Made by a program: the position numbers and the translations under genes. Of a stretch of 64,000 bases of DNA, positions 1-14,102 are shown piece by piece (position 1 is the stretch's first letter; each line of letters starts with the position of its first letter). The notes under the pieces were generated by a model. The model saw only the letters and a program-made list of their open reading frames with translations, made no database searches and was not told where the DNA came from. This DNA comes from Jackrogersella multiformis (taxonomy: Eukaryota > Ascomycota > Sordariomycetes > Xylariales > Hypoxylaceae), in assembly GCA_902806575.1 (NCBI GenBank), contig CADCXD010000010.1, positions 2,728,001-2,792,000 on the forward strand, read 5' to 3'.

Positions 1-3000
1 AATAATTTAAAGGCTTATATTTAAGCCGCTTTTAATAAATTTAATACTTAATTAACTTTTAATAAATTAATTAATATTAATTTTATCTTAAAAAGTATTA
101 AAAAGTATGTTATATTAAAAATATTAATTAAATTAAATCTTTTTAATTAAAAAAACTTAATATATTTTAAAATATTATTTATTAAATATTTTAATTTAAA
201 AGCTTAAATAAGGAACTTTTTTTCCTTATAATCCTTTTTATAAACTTAAATTAAGAAAATAACTAAAAAAGCCTAAATATAATTTAATTTTATTAAAATT
301 AACCCTTTTATATTTAAAGGTAATAAAAAAAGAATTCCCTTTAAAAAAGCCGCCGAAGTATTTAATAATAACTTAAGTAATTTTAATTTCGATAACTAAT
401 TTTAAAATCTTAAATTACTTAAAAACCTTCCTAAAAAACCACCTTAAGGTAATTTTACGTTTTTATATAACAATAAAAATTCTTTACCTTAAAATAATAA
501 TAATTAATTACTTAAAGCCTTAAAACGATTAATTTATTTCTTTTACGTTATAATTATCGTTAATTTAATATAACTTAATAAACTTATTATTTACAATAAT
601 AAAAACCTTATAAAGTTTTAAACTTAATAAATAAAAGTTAAAGTATACTTAAAAACGTATGCAAAAAGTTTTCTTAAAGATTTTTACCGCATTAATTAAA
701 TTAAATTATTATTATTTAAAAAAGCATAACTATAACATTAATAATATAAAAGTTAATTTATACGGTTAAAAGTTTTTAATATTTAAGTAATATACGTTAT
801 AACCTTTTAAAAACGTTTTATAAATTTTTTAAAAAAATATCGTAACTTTAAAAAAAAAAATAAACTTAAATATTAAAAGGATATTACTTAATATTTTATT
901 AAGTTATTAAACCTTAATAAAATGGTTTAATAATTTAAAATAACGTTTTAAAATTATATTATTAAAACCTTTCTTAACGAAATTATTAAACTAATTTATT
1001 TTAAATAAAAGGGATTTTTAAATATAAATAAAAAATTCCTTACTACTATTTAAAAAATAAGTTAAATATATGAAAATATATTAACTAATCCCGATATTTT
1101 AGGAAAAAAAGGGCTTACTTTAACTTAAAAGCTTTTAAAGTTAAGCTAAACTAACCGTAAAAAAGAAAATCGCTTTAATCTAAATTAAGATTAATCCTTA
1201 AAAAATAACAATAAACTTAAAAACAAAGGTAAGTTAAAATTAAATTAAAAAAATAAGGTTTAATTTAATAATAAAAATGCCTTAAAAAGGATTAATTAAG
1301 TAAATATAAATTAATAAAAGAAAGATAAAAAATCTTATTAACGTTATAAATATAATAATTATTAAATCTTTTTTTATTTTATAAAAAAAAACGTTAATAA
1401 TAAAAACTTATTATTAAACTTAAATAAAGTTTTCTTTATAAAATAACCTTAAAATAATAATATTTAACTTATATTTTTATTATAAAAAAAGATATAAATA
1501 AATATAACCTTATAAGAATTATTTTATTCTTAAATTATAAAAATCGAAGATTTTAATTTAAATTTTTAAAAAGCCTTAATATTATATCTTATTAAATTTT
1601 ACGGCTAAATTAAGGTAAAATATACTAAGCCGCGATAATTAAAAGATTAATTAAAAATAAAACGAAAGTTATAAAAAAACCTTATTTAAAATTAATTTTA
1701 AGATATAAACTTATTATTAATAAAAAATAATATACTCGACTCGTATTAATTTTTAACTTAATTTAAATCCTTTTTATAAAACGTTATTATATCGATTTTC
1801 TTATCTTTCGTCACTAAAAAAATTAAGTTTAATTTTTTTTATTATCGGAAATATTATATTATTTTAACCTTATATAACCTAAAAAAATTAATTAATATAA
1901 CGGTAATAAAGAATATTAAAGTAAATAAAATATTAAGGAATATTTTTAAAGAATTTTATAAATTTATATATATTATAATTAAAAAAATAAAGCAACGCTT
2001 TTTAAATTATTAACCTTAAGATTATTTTATTAATCTTTAAAAAAGAAAAATACTTTTTTAAAAACCTTTTTACGTTATAAGTAAAAAAAAACTTAATATA
2101 TTTAAATTATAATTAAATAAAATAATTAATAATAATTAAATTTAAAAAATAACCTTGTTTTATGTAACATTTATAATATTTATCGATAAACCTAATTTTT
2201 AAAACCCTCTTAAGTTAATAGTTAATTATTAAGGCTTGAATAATATTATTATTTTTATTTATTATTTTATATTTTTAATATTTAAATTATAAGCTTGCTT
2301 TAAAATCGTAAAATAATTTATAAAGATTAATCTTAAATTAAAATTTACTTAATTAAGATTAAAAAAAAACAAGTAGAAAATAACATTTTATTATAAATAT
2401 AACTTTTTTAAATACCTAATAATATTATTTAAATTAATTAACGCTTTTATAACCTTTTAATTAATAATAAATAATATCTTTTAAAATCTTATCGATTTAA
2501 GCCTTTTAATATACCTAAATAATTTCCTTATTTATACGGATACGATAAAAAAATACGATAAAATTATTAAAAAAATCTTAAAAAGATTTATAAAATATTA
2601 CTTAACGATTAGCTTATAAAAATATTTCTAAAAAGTATAAAAAATAAACTTTTTAAGATATATTATCGAAGTAAATAATATTTTAATAACTTAAGATAAA
2701 GTTAATTATATTAATAATTAAAAAATACTTAAATTCCTTAAGGAATTTTAATAATTTATCGGTTTTATAAACTTTTATCGATAATTTATAAAGAAATTTT
2801 TAAAAATAATAAAACTAATTATTAACGTAAATAAAAAAGATAAAAAAAACTAAAAATAAACTAAAGAAATAAACAAATTTTTTAAACAACTTAAATTTTA
2901 ATTTACTTAAACTTTTATTATAATATATTTTAATTTTTTAAAATAAACTTATATTAAAATTAATATATTAAATTATATTATTAACGTTATTTTTTTTTAA

Positions 3001-5241
3001 AAAGATAAATAAAGTAAGCTTAAATTAATAACTTATTATTTTTATAAACTTATATTAATAAAAATAAATTATAAAATTTATAATAAAAAACTATTAATTA
3101 TAATAAACTCTTTTAAAAAATAATATTAATATTTAAAAAATGTTAAATATTAAATTAAAGTTTACTTTAATTATTAAAATTTAACCTATTTTATAATAAC
3201 TAAAGTCTTAAATTAACGTTAAGCTTAATAAGTATAAGAATTATTATTATATTAATTTATTATTAATTACCGATTAAAAAAACAAAATAATAAAGCCGAT
3301 ATTCTTTTTAAATTACCGTAATATCGACTTAAAAAAAAAGAAGCTAAAGATTAGTTTATAAAGTTAATCTTATAAAATAAACATTTTTTACACTTTTAAG
3401 AAACTTTATTCGCTTTTTTAATAGCCGTTTTTATTATATTAAGAAAATTATATAGCTTTATTATCCTTAATTAAGCTTTCGACTTTATAAAAAAATTAAA
3501 AAAAGCAGTTATTAATAACTTAAAATATATTATATAAATTATAAACCCCTTTAAAAACGTTATCCTTTAAGATAATTTCTTATATCGAAAAAGTAAACTT
3601 TAAATACTTATAAAACTTTAAAAAAAAGTCATTTCTTTTAAATATAACACCTTTATCGCCGGATATATAAAAATAAATAAAACCTTAAAACTAATTACCT
3701 AAAACTTTTAATAGTTAAATATTAAAAATACCGTTTAAAATTACGTATAAGGTTATTTAAAATGTTAATAAAATAAGATTTCTTACTACGCTTTATATAA
3801 ATATTTTTAACCGATAAAATTATATTATAAACCTTTTTTTATCGAATAATTATAACTTTATTTAAATAATAATAAATCTATTCTTAAAAATAACTTACTT
3901 TATTCCTCTTAAAGTAAAAAGAAAAAAATCTAATAATTTAATTAAGATTTTTATTAAATAATATTAAAAACTATATAACGTATTATTAAACATTATTTTT
4001 AATAAAAACTTTAAATTTATTTCTTATATTTAAAAAGATTTTTTTAAACTAATAAGAATTAAATTTTATATAAGTATTACGTTTTACTTATAAATTAACG
4101 GTTAAATAAAACGCCTTAATTAAATCTTAAAAATTTACCTTAAAGCCTTTATTAATTATAAAATAAATAATTAAAAAAACCTTCTCGTAATAACTAAATT
4201 TACTTATAATAATATTACTTTATTATTAATATAATTTATACCTTTTTATATTAATTATAATTATTATTTAATCGTTTATAACCCTCTTATAAACACTTTA
4301 CGTAATTTAGAAAATAAATTATATATATATTAAATAATATAAATATATTAAAAAACATAAAAACATTTAAAACGAAGCCGTTAATAAATAAAAGAATAAG
4401 TAAATAAATAATAAAAGGATATATTAACTTTTTAAAAAAAATAATTTATAATATTTAATATAAAAAATATTAAGATTAAACGCCTTGCTAAAAAACTAAA
4501 CAAAAAATTCTTAAAACCTTTTAAAATTTAATAAGTAATTTTTTTTATCGCAATAAAACTTATTTTTTTTAAAGGTTAAAAAATATATAATTTATTTTAT
4601 ATTTCACTTATTAAACTTTATCGTATTAATAATTAAAAACTTCTTAACCTTAACTAAATCTTACGTAAGGTAACCTTAATAAAGTTTAAAAATTATTAAA
4701 TAAAATAAGTTATAAACTTTATTAAAAATTAAAGTAAAATAAAATATCTTATAAAATAAAAAAATTAATTAATTAAAAAGTATTAAACTTAAGAACTTTA
4801 TAAATATATATTTAGTAATAAAGTAAAAATAATAATTAAATTATTTCATAAGTAATATATTAATAAAGCTCGTGATTTTATAATCCTTTAAAATGCTTAA
4901 AATTAAATATTAAAAAAAAAAAAGCTAATATTATACGAATAAGCTTTATAAAGTAAAATATAATTAATATATATATATATATTAATAAATATAAAATATA
5001 TTAAAACTTATAAAACAAAATTATTAAATAAGGTTAATCAAAAAACTTAATTAATATATATAAAATTAAACTAATAAGATTAAGAAGGCACCAACAACGC
5101 TTAAGGAAATATTTAGATTATATACATATAGGTTATTACGCCTCGCTTCACAAGAAGAGATAAAAAGCAAAGACCTTAAGATTATAAAGAATTATAATTC
5201 GAAATTAAACTACAGTTCCAAGCCCTATTACCCTTGTCACA
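1..5241 (+). mobile_element. RIP-mutated LTR retrotransposon, left part outside the window
   Basis: The block is overwhelmingly A and T and has no open frame of useful length, as expected after RIP (C-to-T on both strands). Its reverse complement aligns with the element at 37017-43507: the LTR at 4929-5241 matches the LTR at 37017-37325, and interior stretches match too (around 1800-1900 against about 40140-40270). It is therefore the same family in opposite orientation. A T/A-flanked oligo-A run lies just inside the LTR (about 4913-4924), like a polypurine tract, so I read the sense strand as + and this LTR as the 3' LTR. The full copy at 37 kb is about 6.5 kb, so roughly 1.2 kb including the 5' LTR should lie beyond the left edge. 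The class (Copia or Gypsy) cannot be read from the degraded interior. Confidence 0.85.
4929..5241 (+). repeat. LTR of the left-edge retrotransposon
   Basis: In sense orientation it runs from TATTATACG (probably TGTTATACG before RIP) to CTTGTCACA, giving TG...CA ends. Length is 313 bp, against 309 and 330 bp for the two LTRs at 37 and 43 kb. The outer part (about 5080-5241) keeps near-normal base composition and aligns closely with 37017-37125, while the inner part is strongly AT-converted. The five bases just outside are TTATG (5242-5246), the expected target duplication; its partner lies outside the window. Confidence 0.85.
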
Positions 5242-5398
5242 TTATGTCAACGACTCGGCATAGACATGCAAATATCATGACATGTGAGAACCTATCGTAA
5301 ATCTCACATGTAAATTCTAAAATTGGCAGATATCAGTCGCGGTGAAAGGGCTAAAGAATGTGGGCATCGCAATACTTACACCAATGGCTATGTAGAGT

Positions 5399-8300
5399 TC
5401 AACGTCTTAGGCGGTATGCCACCCTCTCAAGTTTGGACTTGATCAACTCTCTTAGGGACTCCTGGGGAAGGGGTAGGCGTGCTTTCAGATCCTCAGTAGG
5501 CAATCCATTCGCTGAGAATTCATGTAAAAGCCGCTTCAGATATCTTTTCCCTTCATTCGTTTTCGCCGCCCCGCCACGAGATACCAAAAGGCAAGCTACA
5601 TTGTACTCCTCCGAAATGTCCAATCCCATATCAGTAGAATAACGCACTCTCTCGCACAAGCAGTCCAAAGGTGCCTTTCCCTTGCCGTCCAATTTATTCA
5701 AAGAGGCATTGCTGTTAAGAAGCAAATTCACTCGCTCAACGAACAACGGAAATGTAAAATGCTGCAACCGAGGTATTCTTCACTAAACGATACCTCTGCA
5801 TCGGGATTTTGACCATATTTTAGTAGAAGTTCAAACAGTTGTGTTCGAGGATTCAGATGGTCATGACTCGATACATGGTGTTCAAGATTCAACAAAAGGT
5901 GTTCAGGATCCACCAAGTGCTTGAGTGCATCCGGATCCTGGCCTGGGGCAAATCCGCCATCCAGGAGAATTTTGACTATTTCAATATAATCTTCTTCTAC
6001 AGCCGAGGAACCTCTGCCGCTGTTTTGGGTGGAACTCTTTTGGATAGCATAGCTCAACAGTGGCTCTGTAGACTCCTGTAGTAATGCAGGTGAATCTGCA
6101 ATTGACTCGGTTATATAAAGGCGTAGTGCCCATGACACAGCGAAGGAAAGTGGCGTCTCTATCGCAGATATTGATCGAAAAGTCCTGTTCGGGATGCTAT
6201 CGATAAATGTTTTCATGCTACGACCACTAGTCCGTTCAGCATTATATACATAGGATGCCATGAAGTTAGAAACCATGAAGCTGGACGATAAGAAGTATTT
6301 GGCTAAGAAAGTATACCCATTTTCGACTGTGATCCTGGCTCGTTCTCCAAGGACCAATTGCTTAAACTTAGGATCCCTCACGAAGTCCTCGATAGTTTGG
6401 TGGAGAACCTGAATATAATGGTAAGGCGGATTAGGAAGGGCTTCGATCAGTCCACCACAATATTTTCTCAATTGCCGTTTCGCTATAGTTAAGTTATGGT
6501 CATGGTTATGTATGCTTAATTTCCCAATGGCACAAATGCCTTCAGAGTATGTCGTAACATCAGAACACTCAACGGCGCATAGGAAATCATGGGCTGTCAA
6601 AGTTCCTTTGAAACGGACGGTAATCTCAAGCATGGCGTACACCGTCCACCTATATGCACGTGGGATTCGTTGAATGATTTCGGCATAAAATTTGTCGAGT
6701 TCTGTAGGATAGGATTCCAATAAGCTCTTCAGCTCGGTCTGGTCTAGCGTTTCCCTCGTGATGTTGGCAAGATCTCCAACCACAAGCTTCACCCAGAGGA
6801 AAACACCCCGTGCACGTGTTACTATATCTGGGATTAAGCCCTCAAGTGCGGTGGATGGTAGCTTTTCATCCGTGATGACACCCAAACAGTAATCGTAGAT
6901 GTCGCCTTGGGTAAAATCCTGGATTTGGAAAGTAGGGAAACCTTGGAACTTATCTATAAAAATAGACCAAGGCCGACTGGAGAAACAAACTTTGATGCAT
7001 TTGGATGGCATAGCGGGAATTTCGCCTAAATCTTTGAGGAACTCGCACAGGAATTCTAAAGGGTCATCATATTCGTCAAGTGCGTCCAAAAACAGGCAGA
7101 GATGTAATGGTACTGTCTCCTGTCTTAAGATATCGTAGAGTCCTGTTTGGAGCATCGGCAAGGTCCAATGGCTTGAAGCTAAGGCCCTTTTGTCACTTAC
7201 GGGCTGGAGGAACCTGTAGAGAAGTGGATTTTTTGAGATAATTTGAGACAGAATGCTTCTAAGTAGCCCCTTAAAGGACTTTTGAAGCGAATTTCCACGA
7301 TGGTGAAAAAAGAATGCCGCGCATATATAGGGATTTTCTCTTTTCCAGTCGTAAAGTAGGTCTGAAGTGCGTCGGTCCTTGAATATGAATTTCATCAGAG
7401 TTGACTCACCAGAACCAGGTTTCCCTTTAATCCAGAAAAGTCCAGACCCGCTCTGGAGCCATTGACTGAAACCTGTTTCTGGCTGGTCGTAAATCCAGTC
7501 AAAAGTGTCTCGGAACTTGTCGTCGATCTCTTCAAGCCGACGGTCTCTCTCTGGGACACGGAGTGACTGTATGGTTTCTAATTTAATATAAGCCAACTGT
7601 TCACTATTAGATAAACAAGGTTCTACTTGCCCTCTAAACTTGGTCCTTTATGTAAGGTTGTCGCAAGGTTCGATTCCGTTTGGGGTACGTCTTATCTTGA
7701 ACTGGACGTTTCAATCTCTTTTGTATTCTCTAGAGATTTTCTTCTAGACAGAATTTGTGGCAAATTTTGTGTGGCTACTAAATAGTTCGGGTCATTCTCA
7801 GAAAACTTGACCATGTTGGAATGATCCTCGTTAATCGGAAATATCGTATCCGACTTCGTAGTCTCTTCGTACAATCCGCGAGTTGCAGATCTAGGGGTGA
7901 CCAAGATTTCTTCAAGACCTACTCTCGCCCATCGACCATTGGAGTCTAACTATATATAAAGTCAATAACTGCACTATGTAGAAATTTTAACCGACGAGGC
8001 TCCTTACAGTGACTGTCGGCGACTTCTTTGTCTCGTAACACCAATAAAGTAGAACACCCTGAAGATACGAGATTCCATTAAACTGCTCATCGAGCTTTTG
8101 AAGATATATGGACTCGGTCGAAAGAGTTGCAATGAGTTCCATGTTAGGCTGGTTTTCCACATTAGCCTCGAGATGTGATTGCTCCATTCCCAGATTAGGC
8201 ACACCAAAAAACACGAACTTTCAAGGCATGAAAAATTGGGTCATCATGCTCCATTCTATCTGCGAGTAGGACGAGTGCCTGTTTCAGAACAATACTTCCA

Positions 8301-8968
8301 AGACTGTGTGCAAGAAAAGCGAGAGGCTTGCATGCTGGGGACGTCCAGCCATTGGCTTTAAGCTGATTAATCAGTCCTAAGGCGAGATCAAAGGTTGATT
8401 GGAATGAATGACTTTTCACAAGAGTTGTATCGTAGCCGTACAGTATGGGTCGTACATCGGGTAATGACTTCGGTAATGCATCACGAATCCACATGAAAGA
8501 CTTCGACTGGCCTTTCGGCTGCCAAGATCCGAAGGGGTGACTCGCAAGTCCCGATATAGCAATGCAGCTGGAAGTATTAGCCGACATCAAGAATACTGAT
8601 AGAATACTGATCTTAACGATTACTTACTCAGCCTTATGAGAGGGTGGGTCATATAGAGCAGTCAATCCTCGAAAGTGCGTATCCAAGACCAAACTTTGCT
8701 GTAGGTTATCAATCTCAACCTTCCATTCGTCTCCTCGCTTCGTGATATTTGGTCGTCCATCTTCTTCTAGAATCTTTTGCGCCTCTTCGGCATCTTCAAA
8801 CATGAGGGTGGCTACTTTGCTTGGTAGCCATGGATCAACAGAGGAGGCCAAGGAGAAAATGCGAATGGATGAGGTTTCGATGCCCAGAGCCTTGCTTAGA
8901 AGCCTGGCAGTGTCTAACCTATCAACATAAGAAGGCAACTGCCGCAGTCTAAAGACCATCTGATCCAT
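5399..8968 (-). pseudogene. NLR-like gene: alpha/beta-hydrolase (SesB-like) - NACHT - ankyrin, frameshifted
   Basis: The order of domains is that of fungal NOD-like receptors, which are linked to heterokaryon incompatibility and innate recognition. Exon 1 (8968-8628) has the conserved N-terminus (FRLRQLP, IRIFSLA, SKVATLMF). Exon 2 (8567-8008) has the esterase-like domain with CIAISGLASHPFGSW and the nucleophile motif AHSLG. Exon 3 is 7949-7708. The long last exon (from about 7603) has the NACHT domain with GSGLFWIKGKPGSGEST and LCLFLDALDEYDD, then ankyrin-like repeats. Three defects are visible. A frameshift near 8211-8216 separates the esterase half from VFFGVPNLGMEQSH. A second shift near 5755-5767 separates the last 120 residues. 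The Walker A lysine is Glu (codon 7405-7407). The 7604-7707 intron has a weak GTCCAG donor and is tentative. The start is the first true ATG, at 8968. Confidence 0.8.
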
Positions 8969-10952
8969 ATCTACACGCACATTGCCGTGATGTTATGACC
9001 GGAATTACCTGTCTGCTGACATATATAGAATAAAATATGGTAGAAAGACGGAGCGTAAGTTATCAGGCTGAGATATGTACCTCGGAGTATAAGATGGCGG
9101 AGCTATCACGTGACGTGGTATTGGTAAATGAGCAGAGGATGGAGAGGGCCGCCCTACTAGAGCTTCTTAGTCATCTGAATATACTCAATAATGAAGGCTG
9201 AGCCGAGGTTATCATGCTTGGTAGCTTACTTGATACCTACCTAGGTACCTGATAGGTATATCATCTTTTTCTCTCGGGTTTGTGCATACATGGCCGCTCT
9301 AGCTTCGAGGTATTTTCCCCCCTTACCCCTGAACAGAGGCTTTAACCTTCCGCTTCAGCCGCATTTCCAATAGCTGAAAGAAAACTTTTCGTGGCTAAGA
9401 CAAGATCATTCCTAAAAGGGATGATATATATTTCTTAGTGTAGGTAGGTATAATTATCCTGTTGCCTTGCGAAATATATATTTTTGTCGTCATCATGGTC
9501 GTCAGCTTGGTTTATTGTGGCTGATGGGAAGTGTGGCTATGCAGCTTTGTTAGACACAGACACCTATCTAGGTACCTAGGTACTTAACCAACCAGCCAAT
9601 ACCCAGGCTTCGAGGGCTGCCAGGTGGTAAGCAAACTCGGATTTGATGGGGCTTCTATTTTTGGTCGTGCAGATAGATACTGGAGATTCTGGAGAACCTT
9701 GTGCTTGGCTTTTTGTTATGCGACGTCGCTTTGCGCGTTGTTATGGCCGTTGCTGTAATTTTCATCCCAAGTTGGTTTTCTTCGTCCTGATAAGGGTCGT
9801 GTGTGAGAGTGGGCATTATTCAACAGTTACATTCTGCGTTCTGAATGGAAAAGAGTGACGTTGATTTAATTACTTTAGGTACCTAAGCATCTTGGATGGG
9901 ATTTAAGGCAAAACATTGAAACGACGTCACTCAGTACCTTAGTAGCTTGCTACAAGTGGGGGAAACGTCAGAGGGTGCCTACGCTAGTGTATTGTAGGTG
10001 CTGAGGCGACCAGGGATGACCAGGGATGAAGAAGATGTGTACCTCCAGGCTGGGAGGTAATCGGTTAGCGCCTGTTTGACACCCTTGTCATCTTTGTACC
10101 ATTGTACCGCTGTACCGGCCGCAAGATGCCGTTAGTGGCACGTAATTTGCTGCTGCGCCTACTTTGTTGACCTGAAACAGCATATCACCTGCCCTTGAGT
10201 AACTCGAGTCCCTTGACAATTATCCTTGACAATTACCCTTTTCCCTCAGCAACTTCCTTAGCAACAACCCAGCTCGTCCACTCGTCGCAATACTTACCCT
10301 AAGTATTCTTTTATTCATTTTTTTGCTAGTCCTTTTCTGCTAGTCCCTTGAATAATTTCCTCTTAGTGAAACTCTTCGTCTAGGTCCATCTTCTTCCGCG
10401 ACCACAATCACGATCACAATCATTCTCTTTGCAAAGATCCCTTGATCGCGAATATCTTTGGAGTTGTCGACCCCCCCCCCTTTTTCCCCCTTCTTCTTTT
10501 CCTCTTCGGTCCAAGCCTCGAGACTTCTCAAACAATCCCCTTCGTGTCTCCGTCTTCTGCATGAATATATTCGATTAAACTCGCGACATTCTATTGGATC
10601 GCCCTTCCATTCGTTGTCAAGGAACCCGAAGTATATCATCACAGCAGCTTGCTTCACATCCGATCAACCCACCCAATAAATCCACTGGCAAAAATACTTG
10701 AATTAAGGGTCGGGGTTCTGCCATTCTGCCACCGTGAATACCTAGGTCTGAATACCTAGGTCTCCTCTCCTCTCCTCTCTAGTCCCATTCCAGTTACATG
10801 TCACAACATTCCAACTACTGAGTTGGGAGTGACTCGGTCTCTCGTTGCGATTGCGATCGCGCAAAAGCCAAGTTTCGTTCACTTCTGCCGCCACCCTAAA
10901 CAACTTAACCGCTTGAAGCGCCCACCCTCCGTGTGGGAACAATCTATAAACC
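8969..10952. other. Intergenic, divergent NLR-like/chitin synthase promoters
   Basis: No convincing gene. It contains CCTAGGTA-type palindromes (about 9236-9260 and 9565-9590), a TCACGTGACGTGG element at about 9107, short tandem duplications (GACCAGGGAT near 10010-10030; CCTTGACAATTA near 10213-10240), a poly-C/poly-T run near 10470 and a CT-rich stretch at 10756-10780 that probably belongs to the chitin synthase promoter or leader. Confidence 0.6.
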
Positions 10953-13900
10953 ATGTCGTATAATCGGTTAGGTATGTATCATGACATTATCTCCCTATCC
11001 CTCTTTCTGGAAGCTCCCTCGTCTGTCCCTCTCGCTTCTCTTCAACTATCGTTCGGCTTTGCCTCTTGTCTATGAGTAGCCACTGCCACTGTCACCGTCC
11101 TACACCTTACACTCACCTTAACACTCACTTTCACATCGACAACATATAATATTGTGTATAGAACAAGCACTTTTGATGCTTTGTTTTGCCTAGTCAAAGG
11201 CGACGCACACCTTGTGGCGCAGGCGACACCTAAATAGTTTCCAGTGTCTGCCGGCCATCACTACTTGATACATACCTCTCTACCTACCTTAAATAGTAAT
11301 ATCTTCACTCGAGTGACTACTCTAACGTCTTTCTTTCTTTTCTAGACGACGATTATTACGATCCTACCATGGATAACCACAGAATGGGCCGTACGCCCTC
11401 TCCAGGTCATCCTCTCCAGCATGGTTACCAGCTTGATGATGCTCCCTATGGTCATCACCCGGCTGCTGCTACTAATCTTGATATACCTGCTGGTCCAGGA
11501 AGATACACCCCGAGCGATAATCTCCCGTTGAACGCTGCGCACTCTATGGACAACCTCTCACAGGGTCCCTATGGCCATGGCCAAGGTGGTTTTCCTTCCG
11601 AATACTCAGTTAACCCGGAGCAGCACCATGATGCCTACTATAATCAACCTTACGAACCGCCGCACCCTACTTCGACGCCATTCGCCGACCAGCAGCATGG
11701 CTATGACTTTGACGACCAGCGGCCGATGTTAAATCGGAACGACTCTTACACGCAAGGCCAATCACATGAGCCGTACACTGACGATCCGAACCGTCCACCA
11801 GGTGCGGGAATCAAGAGGTGGAAGACGGTAAAGCAGGTGCTCCTGTACCGCGGAAACCTGGTCCTCGACTGCCCAGTACCTCCGCGACTGCTAACCCAAC
11901 TTCCCCATGGCGAGCGTGACGAGTTTACCCACATGCGATATACCGCCGCCACATGTGACCCTAATGACTTCTTCAATGAGAATTTTACTTTGCGCCAGAA
12001 GCTCTTCAGCAAACCACGACACACTGAGCTGTTTATTGTCATTACCATGTATAACGAGGACGACATTCTCTTTGCGCGGACCATGATTGGTGTGCTGAAG
12101 AACATCGAATATATGTGTAGTCGGAAGGAAAGCAAGACGTGGGGTCCGGATGCCTGGAAGAAAGTCGTCGTGTGTGTGGTTAGCGATGGGCGTGCCAAAA
12201 TCAACCCACGGACAAGAGCGCTTCTCTCCGGTATGGGTGTGTATCAGGAAGGTATCGCGAAGCAGCAAGTCAACGGGAAGGATGTCACCGCACATATCTA
12301 CGAGTACACGACACAGGTCGGTATGCAGATCAAGAATGATGTGGTGCAGCTTATTCCCAAGAAGCAACCTGTGCAGATGCTGTTCTGCTTGAAGGAGAAG
12401 AACCAGAAGAAGATCAATTCTCATCGATGGTTCTTCCAGGCATTTGGCCGTGTCCTTGACCCGAATATTTGCGTTTTGATCGATGCGGGTACTAAGCCGG
12501 GTGGAAACTCGATCTATCATCTTTGGAAGGCGTTCGACCTTGAGCCCATGTGCGCTGGAGCTTGTGGTGAGATTAAGGCCATGTTGGGAAGAGGTGGCAA
12601 GGAATTGATTAACCCTCTTGTCGCGACCCAGAATTTCGAGTATAAAATGAGTAACATTCTCGACAAGCCGCTCGAATCAGCTTTCGGTTTCATCTCCGTC
12701 TTACCCGGTGCTTTCTCGGCATATCGATATGTCGCTTTGCAAAACGACAAGAACGGCTTAGGCCCTCTGGAGAAATATTTCAAAGGCGAAACGCTACACG
12801 GTGCTGGTGCTGGCGTTTTCACGGCTAACATGTACCTGGCTGAGGATCGTATCCTCTGCTTTGAGCTTGTCACCAAGCGCAACTGCCACTGGATCTTGCA
12901 ATATGTCAAATCAGCGACAGGAGAGACCGATGTGCCCGACTCCGTGACTGAACTTATCCTGCAGCGTCGTCGTTGGCTCAATGGCTCATTTTTTGCTGCT
13001 ATCTACGCCATCGCCCACTTCTATCAGTTTTTCCGCTCGGACCATTCTATCCTACGCAAAATGATGTTCTTCCTAGAGTTTGGCTTCCAGACTTTTAACA
13101 TGATCTTCGCCTGGTTTGCTATTGGCAACTTTTTCCTGGTTTTCAAGATCTTGACGACAAGTCTCGGAAATGATAATCTCCTAGGTAATGTGGGCGATAT
13201 TCTCGGTGTCATTTTCGAATGGTTTTACGGTATCTCCTTGATGGCTTGCTTTGTTTTGTCTATGGGCAACCGCCCGGCCGGCTCTGGCAAGCTATACACC
13301 GCCATGGTGATTTTCTGGTGTGTGATCATGATGTAAGCTTAAGCCCCCCTCCCTCTTGAATCTTTCACGGCTAATTACTAACCACGCTTACAGATACCTG
13401 ACGTTCGCCGCCGTTTTTATCACCGTTATCGCCGTCAAAGAGCAAGTGTCCCACGGCTTCAACCTCAGCGACATATTCAAGAACAAAATCTTCTACTCGC
13501 TCATTGTTTCTATGCTATCAACCTGGGGCCTTTGGCTCATTGCATCAATCTTGATGTTCGATCCGTGGCATATGATTACTTCCTTCGTGCAGTACTTGCT
13601 CCTGACGCCTACTTACGTTAACGTTCTGAACGTCTACGCGTTCTGCAACACGCACGACATATCATGGGGTACCAAGGGAGACGACAAGCCTGAAGAATTA
13701 CCTAAAGTTGACACCAAGGACGGCAAGGGTAAGACCGATCTGCCTGACGAGGGAGACTTGAATGCCCAGTACGAACGAGAGCTGGGGGTATTCGGCAAGA
13801 AGCACGTAGTCATCCAAAAGCCGCCAAACGAAGTACAAAAGGCGGAGGCTCAGATGGATTATTACCGTTGGATCCGTTCTTTGGTGGTTCTTATTTGGAT

Positions 13901-14102
13901 GATCACCAACTTTGGCCTTGTCGCTCTGGTACTCAGTACTGCTGGCCTCGAGAGGCTCGATCCCAAGCAGGAGGAAGATAGTCAGGACTACCGTGCGACC
14001 CTGTACATGACCATCGTCCTCTGGAGTGTTGCGGGACTCAGCGCTTTCAAATTCATTGGTGTGCTGTGGTTCCTCATCGTTCGCATGTTCAGGGGCGTTT
14101 AG
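10953..14102 (+). CDS. Chitin synthase, class III
   Basis: Transfers GlcNAc from UDP-GlcNAc to growing chitin at the plasma membrane of hyphal tips and septa. Three exons: 10953-10971, 11346-13332 and 13394-14102 (introns of 374 and 61 nt), giving 904 residues, the usual class III size. The first exon codes only MSYNRL plus one base; the next exon continues with DDDYYDP. Residues 1-150 are Pro/His/Tyr/Gln-rich and probably disordered. The catalytic region has LFIVITMYNEDDILFARTM, VCVVSDGRAKI, the AEDR motif and the product-binding QRRRW motif at residues 546-550. Several membrane segments follow in the C-terminal third. The phrases VTAHIYEYTTQ and NFFLVFKILTTSLG point to class III rather than I or II. 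All expected motifs are intact. Confidence 0.95.

Noticed and set aside
1..5241. Reading the AT-rich block as centromeric or mitochondrial DNA
   Set aside because: It aligns in reverse complement with an element that has LTRs and a target duplication, which explains it as a RIP-mutated retrotransposon.
7667..7677. GGTTCGATTCC, a perfect tRNA B-box-like sequence, in a putative intron of the NLR-like gene
   Set aside because: The flanking bases do not form a T-stem, and no D-arm or anticodon arm is present at the right distance.
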